Source: JAJVID01 sp963743425 (GTDB taxonomy: Bacteria > Acidobacteriota > Blastocatellia > RBC074). Taken from it: a stretch of DNA of 64,000 nt. The stretch spans positions 170,734-234,733 of the forward strand of contig CAVUPU010000006.1 in NCBI GenBank assembly GCA_963743425.1, in the 5' to 3' direction. Below the pieces are notes generated by a model. That model saw only the letters and a list, made by a program, of their open reading frames with translations. It was not told where the DNA came from and did not search any database. The position numbers and the translations under genes are program-made. Positions 26,262 through 38,235 of this stretch are shown piece after piece (the stretch's first letter is position 1; each line of letters opens with the position of its first letter).

Positions 26262-27928
26262 TCACTGCGGTCGTGGCCCGGAAAATCCGTGTTTCCGCAG
26301 CCACGTGAACATGACCGGGAGGTATTGAGCCTCGTAGCCCGAAACCTGCGGCATGTCGGTGACGAAACACTCGCTGGATACTCCACAAACCATGGTTTGC
26401 CATGGGAAGAAGCTTGATCGTGTAATCGCGATTTCCGGCTTTCTCCAGCGCATCGCCGATGCGGCGCGCGCCTTCGCCTGCCGGAGCAGAGTCATCGCAT
26501 TCGCCAAGAAGCACGAGCGTGGGCGCACGGACGAGGCGCCAGTGCTCAGTCGGGTCGTAATCCATGATTTTTCTCCACCAGGTCTCGCTCAGGGTCTCGC
26601 GGGGTGGCAACTGCTCCAATGCCGCAAGGCCAGTTCCGAGGTCGGTGACGAAAAACCACGGTTCGGCTCGCGCCGCATTGATGGCCTGTTCGACTTTCTC
26701 TGGCTGCTCGCCTGTTCGATAGTAGTTGTTGATAGCGTCTTGCAGCTCAGTCACGCGTTTGATGATTGCCTCTGAGAAGCCTGCTCGTCGCAAGCTAATT
26801 TCATCGTCGTATGTTTCCTGCAGCGCAGCGGTCAGCCCCGAAGGCCCAACCAGCACGATGAACGCGACATCCGGGACCGGCGGCGATCCCGGGCGCAATG
26901 AAGCCGGCCTGGCTGACCCCCCACATCCCGATGCGGCGTCGGTCAATGTCGCTTCGTGCGGCGAGGACTGTAAGGGCGGCGCGGACATCGCCGGCCAGCG
27001 TCTCGAACGTCGCGTTAGACCAGAAGCCTGTTGACTTGCCTGTGCCACGCTTGTCGTAGGCGAAAAACGCAGTTCCCTCGATTGCTAATTGCGCAGGTAT
27101 GGCGCCAAACCCGCTTCGATCGGCTCCCCCTGATCCATGTACACCAACGACAGCCGGATGCGGCCCCGGACCATTCGGGAGAAAAAGCGTACCGGACAGC
27201 GATACGCCGCCGTTCTGAAATACAATCTGCTCTTCGCGATAGTCGGTCGTCTTCCGACCGACCCGCGTCGAGCCGTCCGGATTCCGCCAGATTATTTTGC
27301 CGTCCGCTGCAAAGCTGAGGGTCACCTCGACAGGGTCGAACATCAATTGCCCTGGGCCGCCCACGAAGGTCGATTCGTCAATCGGCGCGAGAAAACCAAA
27401 TCGGCCGGATTCCGAGTCCTCGTACTTCAGGGCCACACCAATACGCTGAACCAGGAGATGCCGGCGATTGTCGAACGCGTACGAGCCGGCGAACCGATCC
27501 AGCGCCTCTGGGGAAAGGTCGTGAAAGTTGACCAGATGGAACGGAGCCTGAGTGTCGCCACGCCGGACAGTTCCACGAGCGATTCCATTGCTGACCATGC
27601 CGTCGAAACTGAGCGTCGCCGATCCGGGTTTGATGGAAAAGCTGAGGCGATTCTTCTCAAGACGCCACTCGGCAATCGGAACCTCGCGGCTGTTTTCGAG
27701 CAACAGATACGCTCGCGATCCATCAGGCTTTGCGTCAACGAAAATGGGGACAAATTTCTTGCCTTCCCGGTAGCCCCCGATCCACGACCGGCTCAATTCC
27801 GATCCCTGATTTCCCTGACCATTCGTTTGCGTCACGGCGACATCAGCCATCCCCATTAGAGTCACGCAAACGATCATAGCGGCGCGTCCCAAGCGCCGCC
27901 GCGATTGTGAATTCGAATGTTTGACCAT
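26262..27928 (-). pseudogene. exported alpha/beta hydrolase, two frameshifts
   Basis: The N-terminal frame (27928 to about 26885) has a signal peptide, a beta-rich domain like the N-terminal part of acyl-peptidase/dienelactone-type hydrolases, then VVGVHGSGGADRSGF (oxyanion loop) and GMWGVSQAGFIAP with nucleophile Ser in GVSQAG. One extra C near 26888 moves the rest to a second frame: PDVAFIVLVGPSG, LVLLGECDDSAPAGEG with the acidic residue, and NHGLW with the catalytic His. A second change near 26390 leads to FVTDMPQVSGYEAQYLP and the natural C-terminus at 26262. All catalytic residues survive, so the indels may be consensus errors. Confidence 0.76.
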
Positions 27929-27960
27929 AGATTCGCGCCTTTAAGCGTTCGATATTTTTC

Positions 27961-28813
27961 TTACGACGCCAACTTCCTTTGCCTTTTCCATCGTACCAAT
28001 AGAATCAGCCCGCCAATCAAAATCAATATCAGGTCGAGCGGCGCAGGAATGGATCGGTCATAAGTCCTAATCACAGGCGGCGATTCAACAACACCTTGCT
28101 GTTTTGACTGGCGCGAAGTAAACCTCATCCGTTCCCGGACGTGGCGAGGATTTGTCTTCGAACACGCTCAGCCACGTGTTCGGCGCCAACCGGCTGTCAC
28201 TCGGAACCAGGCTGCTGAACCTTTCACGGTCAGCTTCAGAGATTCGATCGGCCCACACCGTTTGCCCAGGCCACGCTCCGGAAGCGTTGTCGCCAAGCGC
28301 GCCATCCATACGGGATGAGCTTAGGAAAAAGACGCGCAGCAAGCGATCCCCCGCCTGCGCTTCCTTTGCCTCGCGTTGATCGGCAGGTTCGCGGTACGGA
28401 AAAAACGGGCGATCGGTCGTAAATGACATCCGCACCGCCGAGGTTCCAACCTCACGGTAGCCGGCGTCTTTGGCAATCTTAAAAGCAGTAATTTTCCAGT
28501 GAGCGGCCACGTAAGGCGTCAGCCATTCGGTTAGCGAAGGGCTGAAGGCGTAGCCGCGCTTGTCGAGCCAGCGGTTCAACTCCGCCGCATTGTCCGCTTC
28601 CAGAACGACCGCATCGTAGCCCGCCACGCGCTGCGCTGAGAGGACACGAACCTCCGACATCGGCGGGCTGTTCATAGGAAGAGGGAGCAAAAAGAAGACA
28701 AACAGCAGAGGCGTGAAATCAACTCCTGTGATTTCGGCTTTCTCAATCACTTTGGGACTGATGAGGACGCCTGCATTCTCTTTTCCCTCAACCTTGTCCT
28801 CGAAGTACTGCAA
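27961..28813 (-). pseudogene. DUF2330 protein, N-terminus missing
   Basis: The main frame reads AEITGVDFTPLLFVFFLLPL, VRVLSAQRVAGYDAVVLEAD, RGYAFSPSLTEWLTPYVAAH and WKITAFKI, matching the central part of DUF2330 proteins, but the Cys-containing N-terminal third of the family is absent. Only a TTG at 28813 could start it. The frame stops at 28085; removing one A from AAAA near 28103 joins it to SPPVIRTYDRSIPAP and a C-terminal helix (LDLILILIGGLILLVRW) with a basic tail, ending at 27961. The truncated end lies 3 bp from the GIY-YIG gene stop. Confidence 0.65.
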
Positions 28814-28816
28814 CGA

Positions 28817-29212
28817 TTACTTGCCTGCTCTGTTCTGAGCGATCAGTCTCAGCATTTCCTCTCTTCCCTTCTTCTTCTCGTTGTAACCGCGATCTCCATA
28901 AGGCTGCGACTTTTCCAGCCATAGCTCTTCCAGGAACGCCAACTCCTCTCGATGGTCTCGGCCTTCTTTCGGCGTGATTTCATCCAATGTCTCAAAGGCG
29001 AAGCCCTCGGCGTCGAATTCATTCCATTCGGCCTGAAGCTCGCCACTAGGATGATTCCCCATCTTGAGTTGGAATTTATGCCGGTTGAGAATGCCGGGGA
29101 GATCAAGGGAGGCGCCAATCAACACTTTGTCATTGACGATGTTGCGTATCTGATAGACGCCCATCGGACGATGATTCAGCTTATACTCTCTTTTCAACTC
29201 TTTCTTTCTCAC
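28817..29212 (-). CDS. GIY-YIG nuclease family protein
   Basis: A 131-residue single-domain protein. GVYQIRNIVNDKVLIGAS matches the GIY-x(10-11)-YIG motif with substitutions (GVY, LIG), NRHKFQLKMGNHPSGELQAEW corresponds to the region with the conserved Arg/His, and ETLDEI carries the catalytic Glu strand. The C-terminal basic helix is typical of the small bacterial members. Whether it is a repair nuclease or part of a mobile element is not shown. It abuts a DUF2330 gene that has lost its N-terminus. Confidence 0.8.
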   Translation of the reverse strand: MRKKELKREYKLNHRPMGVYQIRNIVNDKVLIGASLDLPGILNRHKFQLKMGNHPSGELQAEWNEFDAEGFAFETLDEITPKEGRDHREELAFLEELWLEKSQPYGDRGYNEKKKGREEMLRLIAQNRAGK

Positions 29213-29247
29213 ACTTGCTCCTTACTTGTCCTTCAAATGTCCAGCGC

Positions 29248-29388
29248 TCATTCAAGTTTCTGCTGATCTTCGCCATCCACCGGCGAGGATTTCATCATCG
29301 CCTGCCATACCAGCGTTAAGCTTTGACCACAGGCGCGACAGTATTTTGTTTCATCGGCGGCTTGAGCTCTACATTTAGGGCAGTACAT
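29248..29388 (-). CDS. small zinc-ribbon protein
   Basis: A 46-residue protein. MYCPKCRAQAADETKYC and CRACGQSL give two CxxC knuckles of a zinc ribbon, the type often found at the N-terminus of bacterial membrane or signalling proteins. The rest (MMKSSPVDGEDQQ) has no domain. ATG 29388 is chosen because the zinc ribbon begins there; longer in-frame starts up to 29496 would overlap the upstream regulator gene. It could be a truncated remnant of a longer zinc-ribbon protein. Confidence 0.5.
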   Translation of the reverse strand: MYCPKCRAQAADETKYCRACGQSLTLVWQAMMKSSPVDGEDQQKLE

Positions 29389-29492
29389 ATTCCACTTCTT
29401 GAGTACTGACATACGAAGGGTTGAGTGGGCGCAGTTTCGGACTGATGTAGCCACAAGCCGAAGATCGTACCCAGGTTGGGTTAGGAACTCGC

Positions 29493-31415
29493 TCACTCGG
29501 CCAGACCTATGCGATTGAGCAGTATTCCGAATCGCGGGTCCGAGCGCAGGCTATCGAGTATTGGATCTACTTTGAGGAGAGTCAAGTATCCTGCTTCCGG
29601 CTCAGAACCTTTTTCAAGCCATTCAAAAGCCTGGTCTTTGGCGCCTAAACCTTCATAGATTATTGCTATTTGAAAAAACCAGTGAGGATCGCGTTTATGT
29701 AGCTTCTTCAAGGCGCCAAGGATTTTCCGCGCCTTATCCTTCTGCCCTGTTACCGCGTAGGCGCGTCCAAGCCACGCTTCTGTAGTCAAGTCTTTTGATA
29801 GACTAAGCGCCTTCTGATACTCCGCTATTGCTTCCTCATACATCCCTTTTTGTTCATAAGCTTCTCCCAGACGCAAGCGCGCCGCGCTGAAGTTAGACTC
29901 CATGTCGAGCGCCCTCCGGTATGCTTCAATCGCCTGGTCATACTGGCGGGAAAGGTAGAGGATATGTCCTACGTCGGTGTTGATGATCAACGAAAGCGGG
30001 TCAAGCTCCCTGGCGCGATTGATCTCCTCTATTGCTTCAGGAAATCGCCCCAGCGCCGCCAAATGGAAAGCATACCAATGGCGGGCGGGCGCATAGTTCG
30101 GATTCAACTCAAGGGCTTGCTTGAACAGTTTCTCGGCTCTCGCCCACTCCCAGCGCTGCCAGCTAAGATGAAACGCCTGAGTAGTAATTGCTTCGACGAG
30201 CGTATCATCAAGCTCCAGCGCTTTGCGCAATGCCTCACCCCTTTTCGCGCCTTCCATAAGGAATACATAGCAGTCAGCCAGCCCCGCGTAACCCAGGGCG
30301 TAGTTCGGATCAATATTGACTGCCTGCTGGAAATGCTCGACAGCTTTCTGTAAGTCGTGTGGCGTGCGTTTATTCCAAAAATAGCGCCCCTTGAGATAGG
30401 CTTGATAGGCCGCGATGCTTTCGGTGTGACGTTTCGCCAGCCGCTCTTTCTCCTGTCCCGTCAGCTTCAGCATCAGCGCCCCTGCCACCTCCTCGGAGAT
30501 CGAGTCCTGAAGCTTAAACAGGTCTGCGTATACCTCATCGCGCTTATACGCCCAAAGCGGCGACCCGTCCCGAACGCTCAGGAGCCGCACCGTCACCCGC
30601 ATCTTATCACCCGACCTCTGGATGCTCCCTTCAAGCACCGCGTCAACCCTCTGCTCGCGACCGGCCGCGAGCGCGTCTTGCTCCTGACCGACGTACTTTC
30701 GCACCGCGCTGGTCGGGCGGACTTTAATTCGGCCGATGTTGCTGAGCTTTGTTATTAAAGTATCGGCCATCCCCAGTCCGAGGTATTCCTCTCTCTCGCT
30801 CGCGTCCAATGCTTTAAAGGGGAGCACTGCTATTGATCCCATGAATGGTTGACCAACTCTGGTATCAGCAGGCTTTGTATTGACTACGACCCAAAAGATT
30901 ACACCGGCTAAGGCAAGCGCCAGGGTCGTGACGACCGGGATTGTACGCCGCAGGTTCCGATGCCAGGCGGAAGAACCGACAGCTTCGGTTTCTTGCGACG
31001 CCGACTTTTGTTCGACCGCTTCTGTTTCTTCGCCGATCTTCCTAACTGCTGTCCGATCGCGGACACTCAACTCAGCCGCCTCATCCCGGACCTCTCTGAC
31101 CTCGGCGACGAACCGATAGCCCCGGCGCGGGATGGTCTCGATGTAGCGATGCTCATGACGGCCATCGCCAAGCGTTTTGCGCAAGGCGGAGATGTATTGT
31201 GCGAGGTTGTTTTCTTCAACAAAGGTTTCCGGCCAGACTTTCTCAATCAGCTTCTCCTTCTCGAATATCTGGCCGCTTCGCTCGACGAGCGCCAACAGAG
31301 TCTCGAAAATCTTCGGCGGCAGCGCGACCGGCTTCCCTTCACGAAAGAGCACGCGTTGCGACGGGTCTATGCGGAATGGGCCGAACTCGTAAAACTGCTT
31401 GATCTGCTTGCTCAT
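29493..31415 (-). CDS. CadC-like membrane regulator: winged helix, TM, TPR
   Basis: A 640-residue one-component regulator. Residues 8-105 are an OmpR/PhoB-type winged helix (FGPFRIDPSQRVLFREGKPV, then NNLAQYISALRKTLGDG, RRGYRFVAEV). A transmembrane helix is near residues 162-183 (VVTTLALALAGVIFWVVV). Next is a beta domain like that of adenylate-cyclase/FlgO-type regulators (IAVLPFKALDASEREEYLGL), then about eight TPRs to the end. DNA binding would be cytoplasmic with periplasmic TPRs. This architecture is abundant in Acidobacteriota. The target genes and signal are unknown. Confidence 0.92.
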   Translation of the reverse strand: MSKQIKQFYEFGPFRIDPSQRVLFREGKPVALPPKIFETLLALVERSGQIFEKEKLIEKVWPETFVEENNLAQYISALRKTLGDGRHEHRYIETIPRRGYRFVAEVREVRDEAAELSVRDRTAVRKIGEETEAVEQKSASQETEAVGSSAWHRNLRRTIPVVTTLALALAGVIFWVVVNTKPADTRVGQPFMGSIAVLPFKALDASEREEYLGLGMADTLITKLSNIGRIKVRPTSAVRKYVGQEQDALAAGREQRVDAVLEGSIQRSGDKMRVTVRLLSVRDGSPLWAYKRDEVYADLFKLQDSISEEVAGALMLKLTGQEKERLAKRHTESIAAYQAYLKGRYFWNKRTPHDLQKAVEHFQQAVNIDPNYALGYAGLADCYVFLMEGAKRGEALRKALELDDTLVEAITTQAFHLSWQRWEWARAEKLFKQALELNPNYAPARHWYAFHLAALGRFPEAIEEINRARELDPLSLIINTDVGHILYLSRQYDQAIEAYRRALDMESNFSAARLRLGEAYEQKGMYEEAIAEYQKALSLSKDLTTEAWLGRAYAVTGQKDKARKILGALKKLHKRDPHWFFQIAIIYEGLGAKDQAFEWLEKGSEPEAGYLTLLKVDPILDSLRSDPRFGILLNRIGLAE

Positions 31416-31717
31416 AGCCGACTTCAGAACTTCTTCAGAACTTCTTAAATACTTTTGAGAGCGCTCAATCGATATTCTCCTGCGCTCAGAGCCGAAAGCC
31501 GAAGGTGATGATGGCCCGGAGAATATTTGGCGGGCTGATTCTAATCCAACGGCGCCGGCTACAGCAAGATCGTGGTCTGGTTCGAGAACGGCTGTGGCTC
31601 GCTCGCGCGAGCCAGGAACGGGGCGATTTCATGAGGTGTCGGGAAAGACTTAGTGGAAGCGAAGCGCCTGGCTTCGAATGAGTGTACGAGTTGCTTGAAC
31701 AAAGGAGGAACTGCTCA
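31416..31717. other. gene-free divergent intergenic region
   Basis: Separates the minus-strand regulator from the plus-strand lipoprotein gene. It contains a short direct repeat of CTTCAGAACTT at about 31422-31445 and, at its right end, the AAAGGAGG ribosome site of the lipoprotein. No convincing ORF or RNA was seen. Confidence 0.4.
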
Positions 31718-32518
31718 ATGAACACCAATATTACCGCCAAATCCATCGCCAGGTATCTTTCTGTTTTAGTAAGTGTTGTGGTACTGTCGTTATTTGGATG
31801 CCAACAGAGCAAGCCAATTGAGGCTGCGATTAAATCCGAAAATGTTAACGGAAACGGATTCGATCTCACGGTCGTTTACCAAACAGATGCTCCTCTGATA
31901 ATAGCGCACGTAGAAGAGACCCAAAAGTTATATGATGCAAACGGGAATTTGGTTAGAACGTTTGTTCTTGATTACTGGGAGTGGTTTACTCCGCAAAATT
32001 TGCCGGGACAAGGGAATATACCTAATGATGAGTGGCAACGGATTCAACACTTTCAAGGTAAGAACGTAGTCATGTCAGATGCGATTCGTACAGGTCCTGG
32101 CATGGTTGCTAGCAACGTCAATGCCCCTGCTTTTCGTGTAGTTATAGAACGGACGCATACTCTTTACACCGGAGGTACATTGAATGGTCAAGGAAACGGC
32201 GCCGCTTTAGACAGGGGGAATTTTGGGATTCTGGAGACTGATCAAAATGGCAATCATCCGAGCGCAACATACCAGCAGGGGCAACAGCCGCTAGACATTA
32301 CCAACCAATGGCGACAGGGAAAGACTATTCAAGGACAGATTGCAAATAAGGGCGCCGAGATGCTAAAGATCAGATTTACACATGAAGGACGCTGGCAGCA
32401 AGACAACGCAAACCCGCCATATTCTGTTCACTGGAGATATGAGCGGACGGTTGGACAAGCCACCCCACACACCACAAATGGTTCGAATAGTGGAGTTCGG
32501 CCACAGGTTGGACCCTGA
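31718..32518 (+). CDS. putative lipoprotein of unknown function
   Basis: A 266-residue protein. ATG 31718 is supported by AAAGGAGG about ten bases upstream. The N-terminus is a lipoprotein signal (YLSVLVSVVVLSLFGC, with LFGC as the lipobox), so it should be lipid-anchored. The remainder has beta-rich text (DLTVVYQTDAPLIIAHVEET, VVIERTHTLYTGG) and no domain I recognise. Codon use is plainer and less GC-rich than in neighbouring genes, suggesting later acquisition. Divergent from the CadC-like regulator, which could control it (speculative). Confidence 0.7.
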   Translation: MNTNITAKSIARYLSVLVSVVVLSLFGCQQSKPIEAAIKSENVNGNGFDLTVVYQTDAPLIIAHVEETQKLYDANGNLVRTFVLDYWEWFTPQNLPGQGNIPNDEWQRIQHFQGKNVVMSDAIRTGPGMVASNVNAPAFRVVIERTHTLYTGGTLNGQGNGAALDRGNFGILETDQNGNHPSATYQQGQQPLDITNQWRQGKTIQGQIANKGAEMLKIRFTHEGRWQQDNANPPYSVHWRYERTVGQATPHTTNGSNSGVRPQVGP

Positions 32519-32675
32519 TACGCTGATATTAACCTCAGTCTCGATCAGAAGATCGACAACATGATTCGTCGGGCATATATGAAGGCGAAGGCTGATGGGA
32601 ACAAAATATATGTTATCGCCGCTATGCGGCGGCGAGGAAACAGAGCGTACCAATCTTTAGGATCAGTATTTCCAT

Positions 32676-33677
32676 ATGGCGATCTTGAAAGAAGTTGACG
32701 ACTCGACCATTCCAATCATAGACATCGGCCCGCTGATCTACGAAAGAGAGGATCGTCACGCCGTAGCCGCCGAGATCAGGCAGGCGTGCCGCGAGTGCGG
32801 ATTCTTTTATATCACCGGACACGGCATAGATAAAAGCTTGCAGCAGCGGCTGGAATATCTCAGCCGACTATTCTTCGCTCAGGACGTTGAAGTGAAGATG
32901 GAGATTCGGATGGCCCGTGGCGGCAGGGCCTGGCGCGGTTATTTCCCTGTCGGAGACGAATTGACTTCAGGTCAGCCGGATTTAAAGGAGGGCGTCTATT
33001 TCGGCGCGGGACTTGGAGAGGATCACCCGATGGCGCGGGCCGGCGTACCGATGCATGGCCCGAATCTTTTTCCTTCAAACATCCCCGGATTCCGCGAGAC
33101 CGTGTTGGAATACATGGAGGCGATGACCAGGCTTGGCCACGCGTTGATGCGCGGAGTCGCGCGCAGTCTCGGCCTCGACGAATCGTATTTCGCCGAACAT
33201 TACACGGGCGATCCGCTGATTCTGTTTCGGATATTCAACTACCCGGCGCAGTCCGCCGCGACCGGCTGGGGCGTGGGCGAACACACCGATTACGGGCTGC
33301 TGACGATTTTGAAGCAGGACGAAGCGGGAGGATTGCAGGTCAAATCGCAATCGCGCTGGATCGAGGCTCATCCCATCCCTGGTTCTTTCGTCTGCAACAT
33401 TGGCGATATGCTGGATCGGTTGACCGGCGGGCTGTATCGTTCGACGCCTCATCGCCTGCGGAACGCAAGCGGGCGCGACCGGCTCTCGTTCCCGTTCTTC
33501 TTCGACCCGAACTTCAACGCCGAAGTAAAGCCTCTTCCGCTCGACGCAACAGCGGTTGACGACCGCGACGAACGCTGGGATCGGGCCAGCGTCCGCGAAT
33601 TTCGCGGGACGTATGGCGATTACCTGCTCGACAAAGTGTCGAAAGTCTTTCCGCAGTTGCGACGCGAGGTATTGTGA
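32676..33677 (+). CDS. 2-oxoglutarate/Fe(II)-dependent oxygenase, isopenicillin N synthase family
   Basis: A 333-residue cytoplasmic oxygenase. The iron facial triad is visible: His203 and Asp205 in GEHTDYGLLTIL and His259 in RSTPHRLRN, and the 2-oxoglutarate or substrate-binding Arg-x-Ser in RDRLSFPFFFDP. The N-terminal DIOX_N part has IPIIDIGPLIYE and GFFYITGHGID. Length is normal for the family, which includes plant-type dioxygenases and bacterial oxygenases of unknown substrate. No biosynthetic genes surround it, so the substrate is open. Confidence 0.88.
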   Translation: MAILKEVDDSTIPIIDIGPLIYEREDRHAVAAEIRQACRECGFFYITGHGIDKSLQQRLEYLSRLFFAQDVEVKMEIRMARGGRAWRGYFPVGDELTSGQPDLKEGVYFGAGLGEDHPMARAGVPMHGPNLFPSNIPGFRETVLEYMEAMTRLGHALMRGVARSLGLDESYFAEHYTGDPLILFRIFNYPAQSAATGWGVGEHTDYGLLTILKQDEAGGLQVKSQSRWIEAHPIPGSFVCNIGDMLDRLTGGLYRSTPHRLRNASGRDRLSFPFFFDPNFNAEVKPLPLDATAVDDRDERWDRASVREFRGTYGDYLLDKVSKVFPQLRREVL

Positions 33678-33706
33678 ATATCAATATCCCGGATGGCGAA
33701 AAAAAA

Positions 33707-34993
33707 TTACCGGACGGATGATGCGTCTTTACTCCCGGCCTTTGACAGCTTCACGTTTCCGTTGACGTTTTGAATCTCAATCGAAGCGCCGCCGCCGCCG
33801 ATGCGGGCTTTTAATCTGCCGACGGGTGGTTCCGCAGGGGGCCTCTCGACGTTCGGCAGATCGGGCTCGATATTGCCGGTGATGCTCCAGGCGTTGACGT
33901 CGGCTTTTACTTCGCCTTCAAAACTCAGGGCAACGTCGCCGTTGACGCCTCTAATGCTTACTAAATTTCCTGGCAATAATCTGCAGGTCTTCACGTCTGC
34001 GAGCTGGCTGCATATTTGGCTCGTGTATCTTGGCGAGACTCTTTCAAACCTCCGGCCAGCCTTTTCAGCTTTGCTTTTCGTCATTGTGAAAAAGCCTCCC
34101 CAAGCTACATCGCTGATTGCCTGGGCGAGATGGCGATTCCTGACCATCCCGCGAATGTTCAAATCTTCCACCGTGATCGCGTCAAAGCGTCTGACCAGAT
34201 CGGTCGAAACCTTGTGGTGGAAATCCTTCCGACAGCGCGCGACTTTCAAATGCGCTTTGGCGACTTTGATCCTTTGCTTCGCACGCCGTTTCGATCCCTT
34301 CTTTTTGCGCGAAAGCCGCCGTTGCTGTCTTTGCAAATTATCCAGCGCGTTCTTGTGATGGCGTGGGTTCTCGATCTCTTCGCCGTTCGAGAGTGTGGCG
34401 AAGGCGGTAATGCCGACATCTATGCCCACAGTCTGTCCGGTTGGCGGCAGGGCTTCAGGTTTCGACATCTCACAGACCAGTAGCGCATACCAACCATCAA
34501 CGCGGCGCGTGATCCGAAGCTGTTTGCATTGTCCTTCAATTGGGCGGGAGAGCCTGACACGACAGCTTCCAACTCCGGGAACTGTGAGCTTGTCGCCTTT
34601 GATTGGGCAAGGTCTGACTTTCTCGTATTTCTGCGAGAACGTGTGATAGCGGTCTTTGCCCTTGAATCTGGGAAAGCCTGGGTTCCCTCCGCCTTGAACG
34701 CGTTGAAAGAAGCCCTTGAAAGCTTCGTCAATACGTTCAAGCGCGTCTTGTTGAATTGTCCGCAAATGGCTTTTCACTTCGGGCAATGCGCGAGCTTCCG
34801 TCAGATGGCGCGATTGTTCGGAATAACTGAGGGAGGCGCCCGTGATCCGGTAACATGAAATCCGCTCGGCAAGGGCGGCGTTGTAGATTTGGCGAGAGTG
34901 TTCAAGCTCGCGCTCACACGCCTCAACAAAGCTTTTGTTTGTGCGAAGCTTAAATTCGTAGGTTTTGATTATGGTATCTTTGGTTTCAGCCAT
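33707..34993 (-). pseudogene. tnpB: IS605-type TnpB truncated and fused in frame to a DUF4097 remnant
   Basis: Residues 1-330 are a TnpB RNA-guided nuclease: N-terminal helical region, then RuvC-I with Asp192 in TVGIDVGITAFATLSNGE, the helical insertion, and RuvC-II with Glu276 in TVEDLNIRGMVRN. It ends at VSPRYTSQICSQ, exactly where the zinc finger and the third catalytic Asp should follow. The frame instead continues into VSIRGVNGDVALSFEG and NAWSITGNIEPD, the C-terminal end of a DUF4097 beta-repeat protein (33707 to about 34003). Without RuvC-III and the right end or guide RNA it should be inactive. Left-end hairpin at 35030-35063. Confidence 0.85.
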
Positions 34994-35029
34994 TGCGTGA
35001 CGTTCTCAATCAACGTTGTTCATTGGCGA

Positions 35030-35063
35030 GACCTGATGAAAGGCTGCAACCTCTCATCAGGTC
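35030..35063. other. probable IS605-type left-end hairpin
   Basis: GACCTGATGA (35030-35039) pairs perfectly with TCATCAGGTC (35054-35063), 37 bp upstream of the TnpB start. Subterminal hairpins like this are recognised by the TnpA transposase of IS200/IS605 elements. No TnpA gene is present. Confidence 0.55.
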
Positions 35064-35559
35064 GTTTCTCTTATACCACAACCGGCCAATCAGTGAAACA
35101 ACGAAATTCGGATGAGAAAGCGCTGCGAACGCGAGAAATAATATTGCGCTCGCCCATCTCCATTCCGCTTCGCTTCACTGCCGAGGGCGGCGGCTCGTTC
35201 CGCGCCGCTCCGTGGCAGCTTCACTCGAACGATAGCGATGAAGATTTTCCATCTCTGTCTCATCTGTTTGTCCTTAGAGTCGCTGCCAGAAATACGTTGA
35301 GGGTTGACTGAGCGGTACAGTACGGGGAGCGTAAGCGACCTGGGCCTCGATCAATATGCTGTTTGATCGAGGCCCAGGTCGCTTACGCCATTGGTATATA
35401 CACAAGTCTGCAAGCTCTTTGCCTGCAACAACGGCTTCGCGCCGCTGATCGATGGAAGTCCTTTAGACTCAGTAGCGATCATGACTTGGGGGTAAACTAT
35501 TGGCTTACGCTCCCCGTACTGTACCGCTCAGTTTAATCGGCAACCTGGCCGGATTGCGC
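35064..35559. other. gene-free region holding a compound palindrome
   Basis: Between the truncated IS and the anti-sigma gene. On the minus strand ATG 35263 starts MRQRWKIFIAI, possibly the N-terminus of the DUF4097 gene interrupted by TnpB, but it does not connect convincingly. The right half is the compound palindrome 35309-35530. No other gene is seen. Confidence 0.4.
35309..35530. repeat. compound palindromic element with two alternative pairings
   Basis: Outer 28-bp arms 35309-35336 and 35503-35530 (TGAGCGGTACAGTACGGGGA and on) are perfect. The inner part of the left arm also begins a second perfect stem: 35328-35354 with 35363-35388 (GCGTAAGCGACCTGGGCCTC and on). So GCGTAAGC of the left arm has two possible partners, as if a right arm were duplicated or a second element had inserted. 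About 110 bp between the inner and outer right arms is unexplained. Confidence 0.8.
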
Positions 35560-38229
<2,670 letters not shown>

Positions 38230-38235
38230 AGTTTT

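Noticed and set aside
32563..32700. Small frame MIRRAYMKAKADGNKIY before the oxygenase gene
   Set aside because: No ribosome site, overlaps the oxygenase start, and no recognisable domain; too weak to list as a gene.
35064..35263. Minus-strand MRQRWKIFIAI frame as the missing N-terminus of the DUF4097 gene
   Set aside because: The start looks like a signal sequence, but the following text is charged and does not join the remnant at 33707 in any frame I could see; kept only as a remark.
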